Part shown: positions 47,660-60,699 of the stretch, piece after piece
How positions within the stretch are numbered: position 1 is the first letter of the stretch
Layout of the letters: each line of letters starts with the position of its first letter
Assembly: GCA_036674765.1 (NCBI GenBank)
Contig: JARVKI010000108.1
Coordinates: 62,001 to 126,000 of the forward strand
Direction: 5' to 3'
From: Seiridium cupressi
Lineage: Eukaryota; Ascomycota; Sordariomycetes; Amphisphaeriales; Sporocadaceae
DNA: 64,000 nucleotides
Notes under the pieces: model-generated
Told to the model about the DNA's origin: nothing
What the model saw: only the letters and a program-made list of their open reading frames with translations
Database searches by the model: none
Position numbers and translations under genes: made by a program

Positions 47660-48485
47660 CGTGAAGCTGGCCTACTTGCTCTCGTAGCCAAGGAAAGCGA
47701 ATTGTAGTTAGGAATGTACTCGTGATAGAAGAGGGTAAAACGCCAGTGATATTTTCAAAGAAAGTAAGGGTTCGGATCTTTTTTATATCCCAGACGCATG
47801 AGTATCGTGCAGCAAGTTGTCGGAACCTTGCTGGCAACGTTCCCGGCGTGACTAGAACACCCACACGAACAGGCATACGGGATACATCCGGCTGCGACGC
47901 TGTGACCTCTGTTCCAATAACGAGCAGGCTGGGCAGACCGCAGAGGCCAATGACCAGACTGCATGACTGTGAAGCCTGAATGGTGAAATGCGGATATAGG
48001 ACTCCGTGACGCCCTCGGAGACCACGATTATATTGCGCCTCGGGAAAGGTCGCATTTCCATTTAGCCTGTTAAAGCCTGGGAGAGCCTGAGCAGTCGGGC
48101 CTCTTTTATCTCGTCCTATACGAAAATGGCATTATCATCCATGATAAAAGTGTGAGGAGTATTGGTACTCGCCAAGTAAAAGACGGTGAGTATTGGTCTA
48201 AGAGATATTCAGTTAAATTGGTCGCGTGTCTAGATCGGTACCACAAATAGACGGTGGCATCAGTTGTGATAACACATCAAGTACACTCACAAGTACGCCA
48301 TAAAGTCACTAGGAAATATGATTCTTTGTAAATTTAGTGTTGCAATCTATTCCGAGGACGCACTTAGCTATTCCATGTAGCCGCCAACCGAACCTTGCTC
48401 GAGACCAAACGCCACCCACCTTGCGCAATTTATCCATCTAGAAAGAAGACATGCCAGGTATTTGAGACTCTGTGCTCGAGATGAT
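47660..48485. other. Intergenic, GH131 upstream region
   Basis: A 0.8 kb gap in a tandem minus-strand pair, containing the GH131 promoter and the 3' flank of the transporter gene. No gene was seen. Confidence 0.5.
47779..47788 (-). promoter_or_regulatory. TATA-like box of the GH131 gene
   Basis: The minus strand reads gatataaaaaag about 120 bases upstream of the GH131 start codon. It is one of the better TATA matches in the window, in keeping with a regulated secreted enzyme. Confidence 0.5.
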
Positions 48486-50517
48486 TTAGTATTCCAGCCC
48501 AGCCCCAAAACTCGTGCTTCTGGCAAGCGCTGCACGCTTCATGGCGGCTTGAGCTGTGCTCTTCCTCCTCAGCATACCAGGACGGGCTGCTGGTGCCTCA
48601 CCCTCTTCTGCTGCTATTACTTCTACAGCGGGCACATCATCCTTGATACGCTGGATAAAGATGACTGAAGCGAGCACAAATATGCCTCCGAGCGCAAACA
48701 CTATACCGATGCTATGATCACCAGGCGTCCCTCTGGGCTTTTGGAATATGCGGAAGATGATACTCGAGCCTACGGTTGCGAGAATTTGTGGTGATGCAAT
48801 AGCCATGTTGTGAATGCCAAGGATCACACCTGCTTTATCAACCTCTTCATCATCATGCAATCGGCGCTCCTGATGGAGAAGGTCTTCAGTAGTACCATCG
48901 CCCCCGGCTGGGTGGGATTGTGGTAGCTGCGAGTTACGTCGAGCGCGTAGGGTGGCATCTCGACGACTGATCTCTGCACTGATGATGGCCCACGGGGCCC
49001 ATAGGGTGAGAGCCCATGTGATACCGACAAGGCCAATAAGAGCTGTTGCAGCTTCGACAGTGCGCACAAAGACAGCGCAGAACATTGCGATGGCGAATAT
49101 GACATTAGAAAGCATCCAAGCCCGTCGAAGCGTAAAGCCTGGAATGACGAGATATTCGAGCCACGTCTTCTTGCCTTCTTCATCCGGCGGTAGACCACCT
49201 GGTGCTTCACCAGGTGCAGTGTTTGTAACAGGACCATCGTAGGTCGGAGCCACAAAGAAGGGGAGGAACACATTGGTTGCCAGACTCGTAAGGGCAAATA
49301 TGAGTAGTGCGAATGTACCCACTCGTGTACCTTGTTCGTATAGTCGGTTCAGCTCGTCAGGACTGAGATGGGGATTTTCTTCTAGATATGGCTCAATGTA
49401 GATCTCGCTGATGTACGATGATGTGTAGAACAGCATTGGGAAGAAGCCGATCCACGCGCAAAACTGAACAACGCAGACTTTGGCGACCTGCGGAGGAAGG
49501 CGTTTGATAGAGGTAAATATGGTGCGGAAGAAGGCAAACGCACCCGGCTGGTTCTTTGGAGGTGGGCCGTCCAGATTCGGATCCCTCTCGGGGATAAAGA
49601 CGACGCTGACCAGAACCAGCCCACAGAGGCCGATACTGGCTATAGCGCAGAGAACCTTGAACTGAGTGTCACCCAACCACCACGCATATCTTGGAAGATC
49701 AACGTATCCGGCCAAGTAGCCAACAATATTACCAGCACCCACAATTCGGCTCGCCATGGAATTGGCCTGTTCTGGTGAGGGTGTAAGTAGGGATTATACG
49801 CCTGGGTTGCGCGGAAGCTCACCTTGTTGGTGGACAGGAGCGCAATCAACGATGAAGGCTCGGATCGCGGCCTGAACTGTACGTTGATGTTAGTAACGTT
49901 CTTTACCATCCGATCCGGTCGGACGTACCTGTATTAATGGCAAAATCCAAAATGTACACCCAAAGAACGGCCACAACGAGGATAGCGGTCTTGACGCCCT
50001 CACTCTGAGGATTGGCTCCAAATAGACCGAGCAAGCCACCGACGACTTCCTTCGTCCAGGCGAGGAACATGAGAGAAATGGCTGTTGCAATAGCACCACC
50101 GAGCATAAATGGCTTACGCCTCCCCCACGATACCCTGCAGTTGTCACTGAGCATGCCCACATACGGTTGAACAAGCGTCCCGCTGAGCGGCCCAGCGATC
50201 CAAACGAGGGCCATGAGCGATTTGCTCAGTCCGAGGGACAGCAGGTAGGGCGAGCCATTGGATAGCTCAACGGACCAGGCGATTTGTAGGCCGCCAATGC
50301 TGATAGTCAACAGCAGTATGTACCAGAGACTCTTGTGGGCCTGCCCGTCATCCTCAGGCTGCCTGTGTGAAGGGACGTTTGGTTCCCCTGTTTCCGACGA
50401 GAGTAGCGGTGTCTGCTCGCCCGTCTTACTAGACTTCAGAATGCCCCGTCGTTTGCCATTTTCCTGAGCAGGGGGAGGGGTGGGGTTTCTCGATGGGCTC
50501 GACAATGACGACGCCAT
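48486..50517 (-). CDS. Sucrose / alpha-glucoside H+ symporter (SUT/GPH family)
   Basis: Predicted plasma-membrane disaccharide-proton symporter related to plant SUTs and fission yeast Sut1. Exons 50517-49929, 49876-49823 and 49771-48486 join in frame to 642 residues. The N-terminal ~75 residues are cytosolic and Ser/Pro-rich. Features include GLQIAWSVELSNGSPYLLSL in the first helix, GPLSGTLVQPYVGMLSD, the loop VSWGRRKPFMLGG after helix 3 (the RRKPF signature of the family), and AAIRAFIVDCAPVHQQEQAN across the small middle exon. A long central cytosolic loop (DLPRYAWW... to PPPKNQP) and a second polar loop near 49180-49260 divide the helices. The C-tail is Ala/Arg-rich. The ATG opening MASSLSSPSRNP was chosen; the frame is open further upstream but lacks an ATG there. 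It lies next to the GH131 gene, on the same strand. Confidence 0.9.
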
Positions 50518-52338
50518 GCGACTGAGACGAGAGCTTCGTGTGTCGTTTTCCGTCTTCGAGGATCTCGGGGCAGTAGGTTGGAAAGATGATGTGTTGACCG
50601 GAGCGGTTCCGCGCAGACGATGTAGGGCGACTAGCGTTTTACACTGGCTTCTACGACTGTATATCGGACAAGCTTGTCGCAAGAAGGGATGTAATAACGG
50701 CCACGGGATGGGAGGGGTTGGGGTGAAACACCTCTAGCTCGTGCGTTTTAACTTTGATCTAACGATCGCCGTTGTGATCAGGTCAAACCTCGTCTTTTGT
50801 TGGCGCCAAGGCTCTATAGAGTTTTGATGAAGGTGAAAGCACAGGCTCGATGGCCAATTGACAGGTCAAATCAATAATGCAGAATAGCCCCGAACTTGGG
50901 CATGCGTCACAGGTACCCGGGACTTGGTGCGTTGACGAGGAAGGAATGCTGTCAGGCGGTCGAGTTAAAGGATGCCACGAGACCAAAGTTGACGAAGCAC
51001 GGGGTTGAGTTGGCACGCTCCCCAGACTTTGGCTATGCAAAGAGAGGGAATGCTGCCAAGCAACTGGGAGGCCCAGGCCAGCTAAATACAGTACAGGAAG
51101 TGGCTATATGCGATTGGAACACGGATGACTGCTTCCAGCGTAACCAGGCCTGAAATCCCGTTCGGTTCTTTTTTTTTGGCCTTGATTTTGCGGCATCGGC
51201 GTCGTGAACATGTCGAGACAATTACATCACATCCATCAAATGGGATCGGACATGCAGGGGCAACACCGCCGATACTCGATTATACCTTGTGGGTGGAAAG
51301 GAGGGGCTGAGGGGTAGATGGGTCGCATGATAGTAGTCCAGAGTCCAGTGTCAGAGTCCAGACCCCATGTGCCTGTGTTAGGTACAATGTAGGCGAGGCT
51401 GTGGGTGTCCCGACTGCCGACGGCCTGAACCAGTGCAACGGCCCCCTCTGGGTATCTCACATTGCCGGAGCCGGTACAAGAAAGACTCGCCTTCCTTGGA
51501 TGATCCGATCAATGATGTTAGGGGCAACGCTGGTGCCAATCTGCCCTAACGCCCAGGCTTTAGGTGAATGGCTTCTGCTCTGCCCAAGTGGTGCAAAAGC
51601 AACCGTGGTTTGTGGCCACCCCCATCTTGTGGTTTCCAAGGGCAAGCTTGGACACGTTGGTATATGTACCCAGGAATAAGGCGGATAGGTAGCGGTCTGA
51701 TACGCCACGCATCCCGTTGGCTGATTGCGCTCACTGCGTGTATCTGGGCCGAAGCTTTGGCAGCATTGCTTTGCTCTCTTGTGCAACATATATCGGACAA
51801 ATCAGAGTTGACAGTCATCTTGGTTTTGGCCTTGTCTTGGACCTTGGTCGAAAGTGGACGGCGTCGGCAGCTAGCGCAGGTTACCTGCATGACCCACGCG
51901 GCAAGAGCTTCCGTCCAAAGTTACTGGCAGTAGGGGAGCCTGAGCCCTGGCAGAAGCTGGAGCTCGCGCCCGTGTGGCTGCGCACCGCAGGCAGGCGTCA
52001 AAAGATGATAGCTGGCGACTTTGAGCTTCCGCCTCGGGATAACGACCTCAACGAACAACCGCCGCATACTGCAACCCACGAACGGCTCTTCTTCCCTGTC
52101 GCATCCGGTGCAACGATTAAAAGAAACCCCCCGAGCATCTACCAAAGGCCGAAGATTCTCCCCGGATCACTTAGCAAGACACTGGTACTCTGGTTCCAGC
52201 GATTCCAGCGATTGCGACCAGAGCTTTCCGCGAATGACCAATGCGCACCTTTTCATCATTGCGACCCTGAAAGCGCATCGCATTGAAGCATCCTTCCACC
52301 GTCCCTAGGCCCTGAGAGGGCGGTTTCCTACCGATAGG
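50518..52338. other. Divergent intergenic region, no gene supported
   Basis: A 1.8 kb gap between divergent transporters holds both promoters. The open frames at 51568-51933 and 51717-52286 overlap in different frames and show no domain or signal. Confidence 0.45.
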
Positions 52339-54567
52339 ATGTTGCCGGACATGGCCAGCGCCGCGCTGGGGCAACTCGTGCGTACGTTGGCGCAACCTCG
52401 TGCCCGCCATTGGGATCAAAGTCGCTAATCTCATCTATAGGGAGAGCTAGCGACGAGGAGTCAGACCCAGAAGGGGGCGATAATGCCGAACAGGAGGTTG
52501 TAGCATCGTGGGCCTTGTTCATTTTGCTGATCCTCTTGATAATATCCTTCTTTACGAGCTACATGCTGCAGCAAAAGAAGGTCCAGGCTGTTCACGAGAC
52601 AGTCATCTCTATATTTGCTGGTGAGTAGCCGTCAGGGCCTTGTTCCAAAGCGTCCATGGCAGGCATGGCTAATCTCGCATTACAGGCATGACGGTTGGTT
52701 TGCTACTACGAGTAACGACGGGCCACTCCCTACAGCAGCTCGTGAGCTTCGATTTCCAGATCTTCTTCAACCTCCTACTCCCTCCGATTATCCTGAACTC
52801 AGGCTATGAATTGCACCAAGCCAATTTCTTCCGAAACATTAGTGTCATCCTGACCTTTGCGTTTGCCGGAACCTTCTTGTCTGCCGTGGTCATTGGCTTG
52901 ATATTGTGGCTGTATACTCGGATCCCGCTCGAAGGCCTCGATCTGAGCTTTGTCGATGCCATTTCTGTTGGCGCCACGCTATCTGCTACAGATCCTGTCA
53001 CCATCTTAGCCATCTTCAACACCTACAAAGTGGACCCCAAATTGTACACAATCATCTTTGGCGAATCTATACTGAATGATGCCATTGCTATTGTTATTTT
53101 CGAAACTGCTCAAAAGTATAAGAGCGGGACCGCGGCATCCTATGGCTTCTTCAGCTTCCTCGAGGGTGTGGGTATATTCCTGCTCTCCTTCTTCGGCAGC
53201 TTACTCATCGGCGTTCTGGTTGGAGTCGCTACCGCGCTCATCTTGAAATTCACATACCTTAGGAGATACCCCCAGATTGAGAGTTGCCTGGTCGTTTTGA
53301 TTGCTTATGCGACATATTTCCTCGCCCAAGCGCTGCCCAAGATGTCTGGTAAGTGGGAAATTGCCCCAAGGATGTAGCCATGTCGCATGCTATGGCGGCT
53401 TCAAACCAAGGAATCCAGCTAATTTTAGCAGGTATCGTGTCACTGTTATTCTGTGGGATTACGCTAAAACACTACGCTTATTTCAACATGTCCAGACGAA
53501 CACAGCTCAGCACCAAATACCTCTTCCAGGTCCTCGCTCAGCTGTCGGAAAACTTCATATTTATTTACCTGGGGCTGTCGCTTTTCACGGACAAGGACTT
53601 ACGCTTTCAGCCCCTTTTGATCATCGTGACCGTTCTGGCCGTCTGTGCTGCCAGGTACGTGGCCGTATTTCCCTTGTCGAGTGCTATCAACTGGTTTATA
53701 CGGTACCGTGCAAGGCGCCAAGGCAGGGATGTTGCTGATGAGTTGCCACGCAATTACCAAGCCATGCTGTACTGGGCTGGTCTTCGTGGAGCTGTTGGGG
53801 TAGCCCTAGCTGCGCTCCTAACTGGTGACAATTCTTACGCCCTCAAAGCGACGGTACTCGTAGTGGTGGTGCTAACGGTCATCATCTTTGGCGGCACCAC
53901 AGCACGTATGCTCGAGATCCTGGGCATTAGGACGGGAGTGGTTGAGGAAGTCGATAGCGATGACGAGTTTGATATTGAGGCAGCGCCCGGTGGTTCCTAC
54001 TACAAGCGATCGGGTACTGGCATTGGCTATATGCCGCGGGCAAGAAAGGGCTCCGTGGGGTTATCTAATCTGAACAACAAGCGGAGAGATAGTGAGCCGA
54101 ATCGCGGAAGCTACGCGTCCGGTTCTCATTCTCCGTCGTTCAACGAAGCCCGGCCTTCAAGCCTGAGCCGGAAGGGTTCACGTGTCCAGGTGACTGATGA
54201 CATCGAAAGAACAGATCTCCTGGGACGGACGGGCAACGTTACGGACGACTCGGATCTGGGTTCAGACATCGATACGTCCGATCTTCCCCCACCAGCTCGC
54301 CAACCGCCGCGGCGGAAAAACAGCAGTCCCGGTCTGCTTACGCCTAGTGGCACGTCGGAAGAAGAGAACGACGTGTTCAATTATCCTACCTCGGGACAGC
54401 GGGATGCACAGCCAGTGTCTGCTTCGGCAGCTATTCGGCAATTGTTCACTTCGCAGGATCCTCAGGCCTTGTTCAGGCAACTGGACGAGGACTTTATCAA
54501 ACCAAAGCTGCTCTTGGACGGACCTGGAGGGTCCAATGGTAGGAACAATGGGGAGGGGTCGAGCTAG
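52339..54567 (+). CDS. NHX1: Endosomal/vacuolar Na+(K+)/H+ exchanger (NHE/CPA1 family)
   Basis: Nhx1-type exchangers swap cytosolic Na+ or K+ for luminal H+ in late endosomes, controlling pH and trafficking. Exons 52339-52381, 52441-52620, 52686-53348 and 53432-54567 join in frame to 673 residues. Family marks are SWALFILLILLIISFFTSY in the first helix, FFNLLLPPIIL near residue 100 (the amiloride-site FFxxLLPPI), SATDPVTILAIFNT, FGESILNDAIAIV near residue 200 with the transport acidic residue, and WAGLRGAVGVALA near residue 410. Residues 445-673 form a cytosolic, Ser/Arg/Asp-rich tail. The start was set by the first exon MLPDMASAALGQLV, with donor gtacgt giving the right phase. A hexamer repeat gives three in-frame TAG codons at the end. 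Confidence 0.95.
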
Positions 54568-54580
54568 AGCTAGAGCTAGA
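54561..54580 (+). repeat. Hexamer repeat (gagcta)3 across the NHX1 stop
   Basis: Three copies of gagcta and a partial fourth. In the NHX1 frame they read Ser-stop-Ser-stop-Ser-stop, so the stop codon is part of the repeat. Confidence 0.9.
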
Positions 54581-54987
54581 TAAAATATTTGGTTGAATCA
54601 TATTTTGCATTTGAACGAATCGTCCTTAGTTTGTTGTTGTTGTTGTTATGTTACGTTCGCCACTTTCCATGGCATAGTAAGTTGCCGGCTACGGATCGTC
54701 TTGTGTTAATCGTAGTGATTGGCCGGGATCCTGTGTGCCAACATCAGGCCTTCTAGCTCGCAGTCAAAGAGGGCTGTTTCAAGGGTGCATATACCAACAT
54801 CGTTGTGGATGCGAATTCATATCTAGGATGCTTATCTATCTATCTTGAGTTTGATTATTTGACCAAACTAGCTTATCCTATCTTCATAGGTCACCGTTAG
54901 GCTCCTGCTCTAGATCTTCGAGCAGTTCTCTCCTGCTTTGAGATATTTGTCTAGGTCTTGCCATGGATTCAGCAGGGGCCACCCTGG
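54568..54987. other. Convergent intergenic region
   Basis: A 420-base gap between the convergent NHX1 and kinase genes, with their 3' ends and the (TTG)n repeat. No gene was seen. Confidence 0.5.
54630..54648. repeat. Trinucleotide repeat (TTG)n
   Basis: About six units of ttg/gtt in the NHX1 3' flank. A simple repeat with no evident role. Confidence 0.8.
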
Positions 54988-57900
54988 TTACCGGCTCCCT
55001 TTTCTACCGTCCCCGGCACTTAGATCACGCTCGACCATTTCTATTGCACTCAGACTAGGAAATCTCTTGCTAAAGTCTCGAACGTAGTCCTCCTTTTCCT
55101 GAGCAGTCATATCGAGGCTCGGCCGTCCCGGCACTCCGACGCCCACAAGCTGCTCCGGGCCAGTGTTGGTCATTAGAGCTGGCCCAGGTGGGCGTTGCTG
55201 CTTGGACGGAGATCGTCTGCCTCCTGTCGGAATGTTGTTCAGATGGGTGGGCTTTGGAGGCGCACTGGGCTTCGGGGGTAGGGTTGGTCGGTTCACTGCG
55301 GGGTCTGAGGATGGCAGGGTGGCCGGCAGAGAACTGGTATGGCCTATATGTCTCGTCCGTGCCAGGGCGTCTGCGGAGCTGGTAACGGGTTTGACAGGTG
55401 GTGCGCCGCGGCCCATGCCAACTGGTTTCCGCGGGAGTTCAGGCAGGGCTTTCTCCACTCGCGTGGATGCCGCAGCGGCGTCCGAGAACCGCCCATACCC
55501 CTCCGCAGTTTTGGGTGCATTGGAGGGTTTCTGGCTTTCTTGAAGCAGATTCTGCACCCTGTTCTGGATACTGACAGCTCGAGAAACGCCGCCGATGCTC
55601 CTGGGAGGAGGGGCTGCCGAGCCGCCTGCCTCCCGTGCCGCCATCCGCTGGCGATACTCAGCAGCCGCGGCTTCTACCCGTCGCTCTTCTTCCGCAAGAG
55701 CTCGTGCCTCGGCCTCCCGACGTTGCTCCGGTGTCATTTCCTCTTGGTCGCCAAGCAGGCGGCCGTCATCGCTCTTGCTGTCTGTTGCCTCGGACCCCGC
55801 GATAGGGGTAAGATCACGCCGCTCGAGTTCCTTCAGAGGAGATGGGGTCCGAGCCGGGGGCTCCTTGCTGCCCTCGAACCTCTTGAAAGCATCCCCGAAC
55901 CTGCCAGCCAGCATGTTTTTAGTTCCCGACAGGGAGCTGAGGCTGGAGCGTTTGCTATGTTTGATGCTCTTGTCCTTCTTTTTGTTGTCTGTCTCTTCCA
56001 TGGAACGGAGAAAGTCTACATTGGATTCGATCACTGCGTCCTCTTGCGGCTCCATGGCTGGCGACGGCACCTTCTCTGGGAATTTAGGAGTACCTGTCAG
56101 ACCCGGAGAGCGCAACGGCCGCGGCGCCGCCTCCCGCTCCCGTAAGAAGTCTAGATTAGATTCTAAATAAGTACTCGCTGGTCTAGGCCGTGCTGACTGA
56201 GACGAGGACTTGGCCAGGGGCTCCAGCAGGTCTGCGCTTGGGCGACCGCCCTCGAGTGAGGGTCTGGAGGAGGAAGGATGACGGATGTGAGCAGACTGCG
56301 ACTGATAAGACGACATACGCTGGGTTGTGCCGGGTCTTGTCTGCTGAGGGGTGTCGGCTCGCAGCATGTGTGCAGCCGCAGCGCTGTCTGGTTGCCGTGG
56401 CAAGCTGGACGAACGGTGATGATCAGACGGGGGAAAGCGGTATATAGGGGGGTAATCCTTCTTCGGCAGTTCCTGAGGCGGCGGTGTGCTGGTCATAGTG
56501 CCAGTAGACACCATACTAGGTCGACTAGGCGTTGTCTGAACGGGCTGTGGCGAAGGCGAAGCAATGGCCTGCAACTCAGGATTACTGGAGATGATAGCTG
56601 AAGCTCGGCTCATTCGTGCCCCTTCCGGCTTAGGGGGCGCAGATGATGGCTTGTGTACGGGACCGGCTGGGGGTGTTGTTTTATGTAGCTCGGCTGTGTT
56701 AGCAATTGATTTCACCCTACTCAAATCGGCTGACTGCCTCTGTGGTGCTTGCAACGGTACATGTGCTGGTGGTGGTGAGGCGAATGCATCGTCCGCTAAT
56801 TGAGCCGTAACCCTCGGGTCGATATCACCAGGTGGTGAGATCGGACTGTCGAATTCGAACTTGGTACCTTGGTCATGTAGGATGGAAAATTGGTCGAGGG
56901 TAGGAAACCTGGTCGAGAGCTCGTCCGCCGTCAGTGGCTTCGTGCTCGACTTGGAATCAAGAGCTGCAAACGGGTCACCGTCAGTTACCCTCAATGGGGA
57001 CGGGCTCGGCCTGGGTGCTTGCTGCGCCGGGGGTTGGGCGGATGCGGCAGGCGGCCTGCCACGTCTCATTGGCACGACTTCTGGGATCTTCTGCTTCTGT
57101 TCTTGCGGCGGCGAGAACACAGCGCCAACTACTGGCGTGCTCTTTCCGCTTTGACTAGCAGCCGGCGACTGCTCTGATTTGGTAGGATCTGACCGGGGGC
57201 GGCTAGAATAAATCTAATATAGATGAGCGGAAGTGTGCACATCCCGGCAACAGTATTGACTTACATCGTGTATCGGGACATCGCGACCTTGCATGACACA
57301 TCCCTCTTTGAGTACTTGGTAGATATTTGGTCTCTGCTGCTGGTTTTCCCGCAACATTGAGGCTTGGTAACATTAGCATTGCTCGCCTGATGCGACGCAG
57401 GCGAGCCAACTTACCAATGAGGTGCTTCAACCTGTCCGAGAAGGCAGGGTAGCTGGGAAACTTGAAGCTGGCATTTAAGATGGCCAGCTGTCCTTGTTCC
57501 TCGAACGGGGTGGTATAGTAGCAGAGCTTGTACAGCAGCACCCCCAATGCCCAGATGTCGGATTTTTCGTCTATCGGTAGCTTTCTATAAACGTCTATCA
57601 TTTCCGGACTGCGGTACTGCATAGTGGTGTGTTTTTGTACATCCTCGTCCATGAGGCGGCACTCGACAATGCTCTGCGGCGCAGGCTTGGGGGTTGCTGC
57701 CGAGCCAAAATCGCAGAGCTTGAATTTCCGCCTGGACCCGACCATGGTGATGAGGACATTTTCGACCTTCAAGTCCCTGTGTAGAAGTGGTGGCTTGAGG
57801 TAGTGCATGCAGGCCACGCCCTCGGCGATGTCGGTGAAGATGTTGAGAATTTCGGGCTCGGTCAAGCGGTGCTGCAGGCGGGTATTCATGAAGTCGATCA

Positions 57901-58327
57901 AGCCGCCGCCATTGCAGTATTCCATCAGCAGGAATACCTCGAAGCCATTCCCGTTCTTGAGCTCGGATGCGTGCGAGTCGATGTACGTGACGATGGGGCG
58001 GTGGCCCTTCAGGCGCTTCATGGTCTCGACCTCGATGCGCATGCCGCGCAGAGTCTCCCTGTCCGGCACGGCGACTCTCTTCAGGACGGCCAGGTCAGTG
58101 CCGTCGATGGGCTTGGGCAGCTTGACCAGGTATACGTGCGCAAATCCACCCTCGGACAGATACTTCTGGATCACGACCCGATGCTCGCCGACCTGGATCT
58201 TGGTGCCGGGGGAGAAGGTGCCGGCCGGCGCAGCTGGTGCATGCATGGGCATTGGGTTGGCGTACATGGCCTGCTGCTGACCGCCGCGGGGAGCAGCCAC
58301 TGGCATCGTGCCACCGTACTGTGCCAT
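54988..58327 (-). CDS. Ark/Prk-type actin-regulating serine/threonine kinase (NAK family)
   Basis: Kinases of this family (yeast Ark1, Prk1, Akl1; animal AAK1, GAK) phosphorylate endocytic coat and actin-patch proteins. Exons 58327-57415, 57362-57265 and 57213-54988 join in frame to 1078 residues. The kinase domain covers about 45-330: YLSEGGFAHVYLVKL, catalytic Lys83 in LAVLKRVAV, HRDLKVENVL with Asp near 185, CDFGSA with Asp near 206, and YRSPEMIDVY. QHRLTEPEILNIFTDIAEGV is typical of NAK kinases. Exon 2 completes the C-lobe (RENQQQRPNIYQVL). The rest is a Pro/Ser-rich disordered tail with proline-rich stretches suited to SH3 binding, two copies of ESN-L/V-DFLR (near 687 and 732), a Glu/Arg-rich coiled-coil candidate (EEMTPEQRREAEARALAEEE), and a basic/acidic end. 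The start ATG precedes a Gln/Pro/Ala-rich lead of about 40 residues. Confidence 0.92.
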
Positions 58328-60699
58328 GGTGTCTCAGCGGTCGCTCTGGTCGTCGGGTGAGTTGGGGTGATGGGAGCGTTTGCGGGAGCCTGGCCGTTGA
58401 AGTGGGACGGGGCGACTGGTGAAGTTGGCAGCAAGGGGCTCTAAACGGCGGCTGGAGGCATCTGGAGGAGTAGGCTTCTAGCAATTGGGAACGTCAGGGC
58501 CTCAGCATATTTACATGCGACGAGGGAAGGGCGGCGTAGCTCTGGAGGACAAATGTGAATGGCTGCCCGCAGAGGATGACAATCATGCACTCTAGCAAAA
58601 CATGACGGAGAGTATACTGTGTCGTCGTTCTGCAGCCGTGGTGCAGTCCCAAAGGAGCGCGTGGGACTAGCGCAGCTACTCACTCACTGCATTAACATTA
58701 ATGTAACCAGCCAGCCGTCGTCAACTGGAGCTCTTGCGCTGCGCCGCGCTAGTTAAGTGCTGGGGCTCAGCTGTGTCAGGGGTTCGTGTCTTCAGTTTCC
58801 AATACCACGGCTCCTCCCGCTAACAGTCATGGATGAACCCAAAATCAACCTCCAATCCCCATCTGGGTAAGCCACGGCGAGTGACCTGCCTTGTGATCAC
58901 CTTGAGAGACAGGCATGAAGTGTCTGAAATGCAGATCTAGAACTCTCATCATGCTAACGCCGGGGTCAACGACCAGGTGGAAGAAATAGAACAGGTATGG
59001 CTCAAGGCCAGTGCGCTTAGACTGCTATATTCGATCTTACAGTACACGTGACTGCAAATCCGTGGACAGAAGAAGCTTCTTCCATATGCGCATAGCTATC
59101 ATGTATATGTCTCTTTCTTCTGTAAAAGAGAATATACCAACCCCAGAGTCTGAAGTTTTTGGCCAGCTCACACTTTGCATGACTTCTTCTTTCGAATGTA
59201 ATGCATACCTGGGTGGCTGGCTTCTAGAAGCATACCAGGAATACACAAAGATGGGACTGCTGGGACGAGATAGATATTCTCTAATGACACACTAATCTGT
59301 TATTGTCACCCATAAGCTCATCCCATTCGTTTTGGTAATTATTGGCGCACCTGTGATCATAAAGTCTTTGAGCTTTTGTGTTCAGCTGAATTGGTTGACC
59401 CCCTCACAAGGTCCTATCTCGGGACTTCAGCCCTTGGCTTGAAAAGTCAAAGAACAAAGCAAACAGATAGATGTCTCAACACCTAAGTTAAGTAATACAG
59501 TAGTTGGCGCAGCTATTTAAATTTGAATTTCATCTCTCTTATAAACAAGCATACTTTCTATGACTCCTTTATCACTAATTTTAAATTACAATCTATCTCT
59601 ACCTGGAAATATCAGATTTTAACATATTAATGTGAGAATAGTAGTGGGGACTACAGGTTTGTAATATGGCGTTTCAAACTTCAGCCTAAAATATACTTCC
59701 ATGACTACGTATCCAGAACTTGCTCGTCATGTTAAAAGAAAACCTCGATCTCGACATATCATGGAGACTCTCGAATCAGTTTTCTGATATGTTCTGGTAA
59801 AACACTCACCCAAATTGGTAGTTCAGCTATTGCATGTCGTTACTTTTTTTTTTTTTTCCTTGAAGCGAGACGGATCTGACATCTGAATTCCCGAGGTAAC
59901 AAGAACCCTGCCTTCTGATTCCCAGGACCATAGGATTGTTTTAAAATACGATGGCGCCCGTGGTACGGCGCCAAGAGACAAGTAGCACTTTGATCGCATC
60001 AGTCTGCCTTCTCCGAGTGAACTATCCCCGGAATTCGGCAAGTGACGGGTGCGTGCCCGCATTCTAGGCCTTTATGTGCTTATACTCGGCTGTTGGCTGG
60101 GCATAATGGAGTTTGGGGTAAACTAATGGACCTGCCAATGCTCCAATTGCAGCGCCCAAGACTTGTCTCTCCACTTGGCACGACCTTACTTATTACGTAG
60201 CCTGATTTGCTTGATTTGACGTCGCATATCGGGTTATTCGTATGAGTGCTCGTCTTTTGTTACATTTTGGATGTTTCTGAACCCATTGTGATAGGACGCG
60301 GTATCTTTATAAGGTAAGACGAGGCAGGCGATCGGCACTGGACTTTTATCATACGTACTGCTGACTACCTCTGGTTGCCCGATACCTGCTGGGCCTTGCA
60401 GTGCTGTAGCCAGAGGTCACATTAGAGACTAGGCAGCATGCTTAGAATAAGCATCATTCGCTGATGAGACAGGATATCGCGGAAGCACTCAATAGGTCCG
60501 GTTGATTGATTGATCAAAATGGTGGGTATTGGTATCTCAAGTAGAAGTCAGGTATACCTGAACTCCAGTGGTATCATCTTTAGCGCAGCAAAAGTGCAAT
60601 GCGCACTGTCTAATCAAGCTCATATGCCTGATAGATATATACTATATACTGTCTCCATCGAGGGAGAACTGGGCAAGATATTCGCCAACTCTTTCTCGA
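58328..60699. other. Intergenic, kinase upstream region, AT-rich centre
   Basis: A 2.4 kb gap in a tandem minus-strand pair. The 59480-59860 part is clearly AT-rich and contains a T14 run. The frame at 59011-59295 has no features. No gene was recognised. Confidence 0.5.
59844..59857. repeat. Poly-T run, 14 bases
   Basis: A homopolymer at the edge of the AT-rich centre of the gap. Confidence 0.85.

Noticed and set aside
49903..50682. Longer N-terminus for the sucrose transporter starting at 50682
   Set aside because: The codon there is TTG, and the upstream 55 codons do not resemble the family. The first ATG is at 50517.
51717..52286. 189-codon plus-strand frame upstream of NHX1
   Set aside because: It overlaps a second open frame of similar length, ends just before the NHX1 start, and shows no signal peptide, domain or continuity with exon 1 of NHX1.
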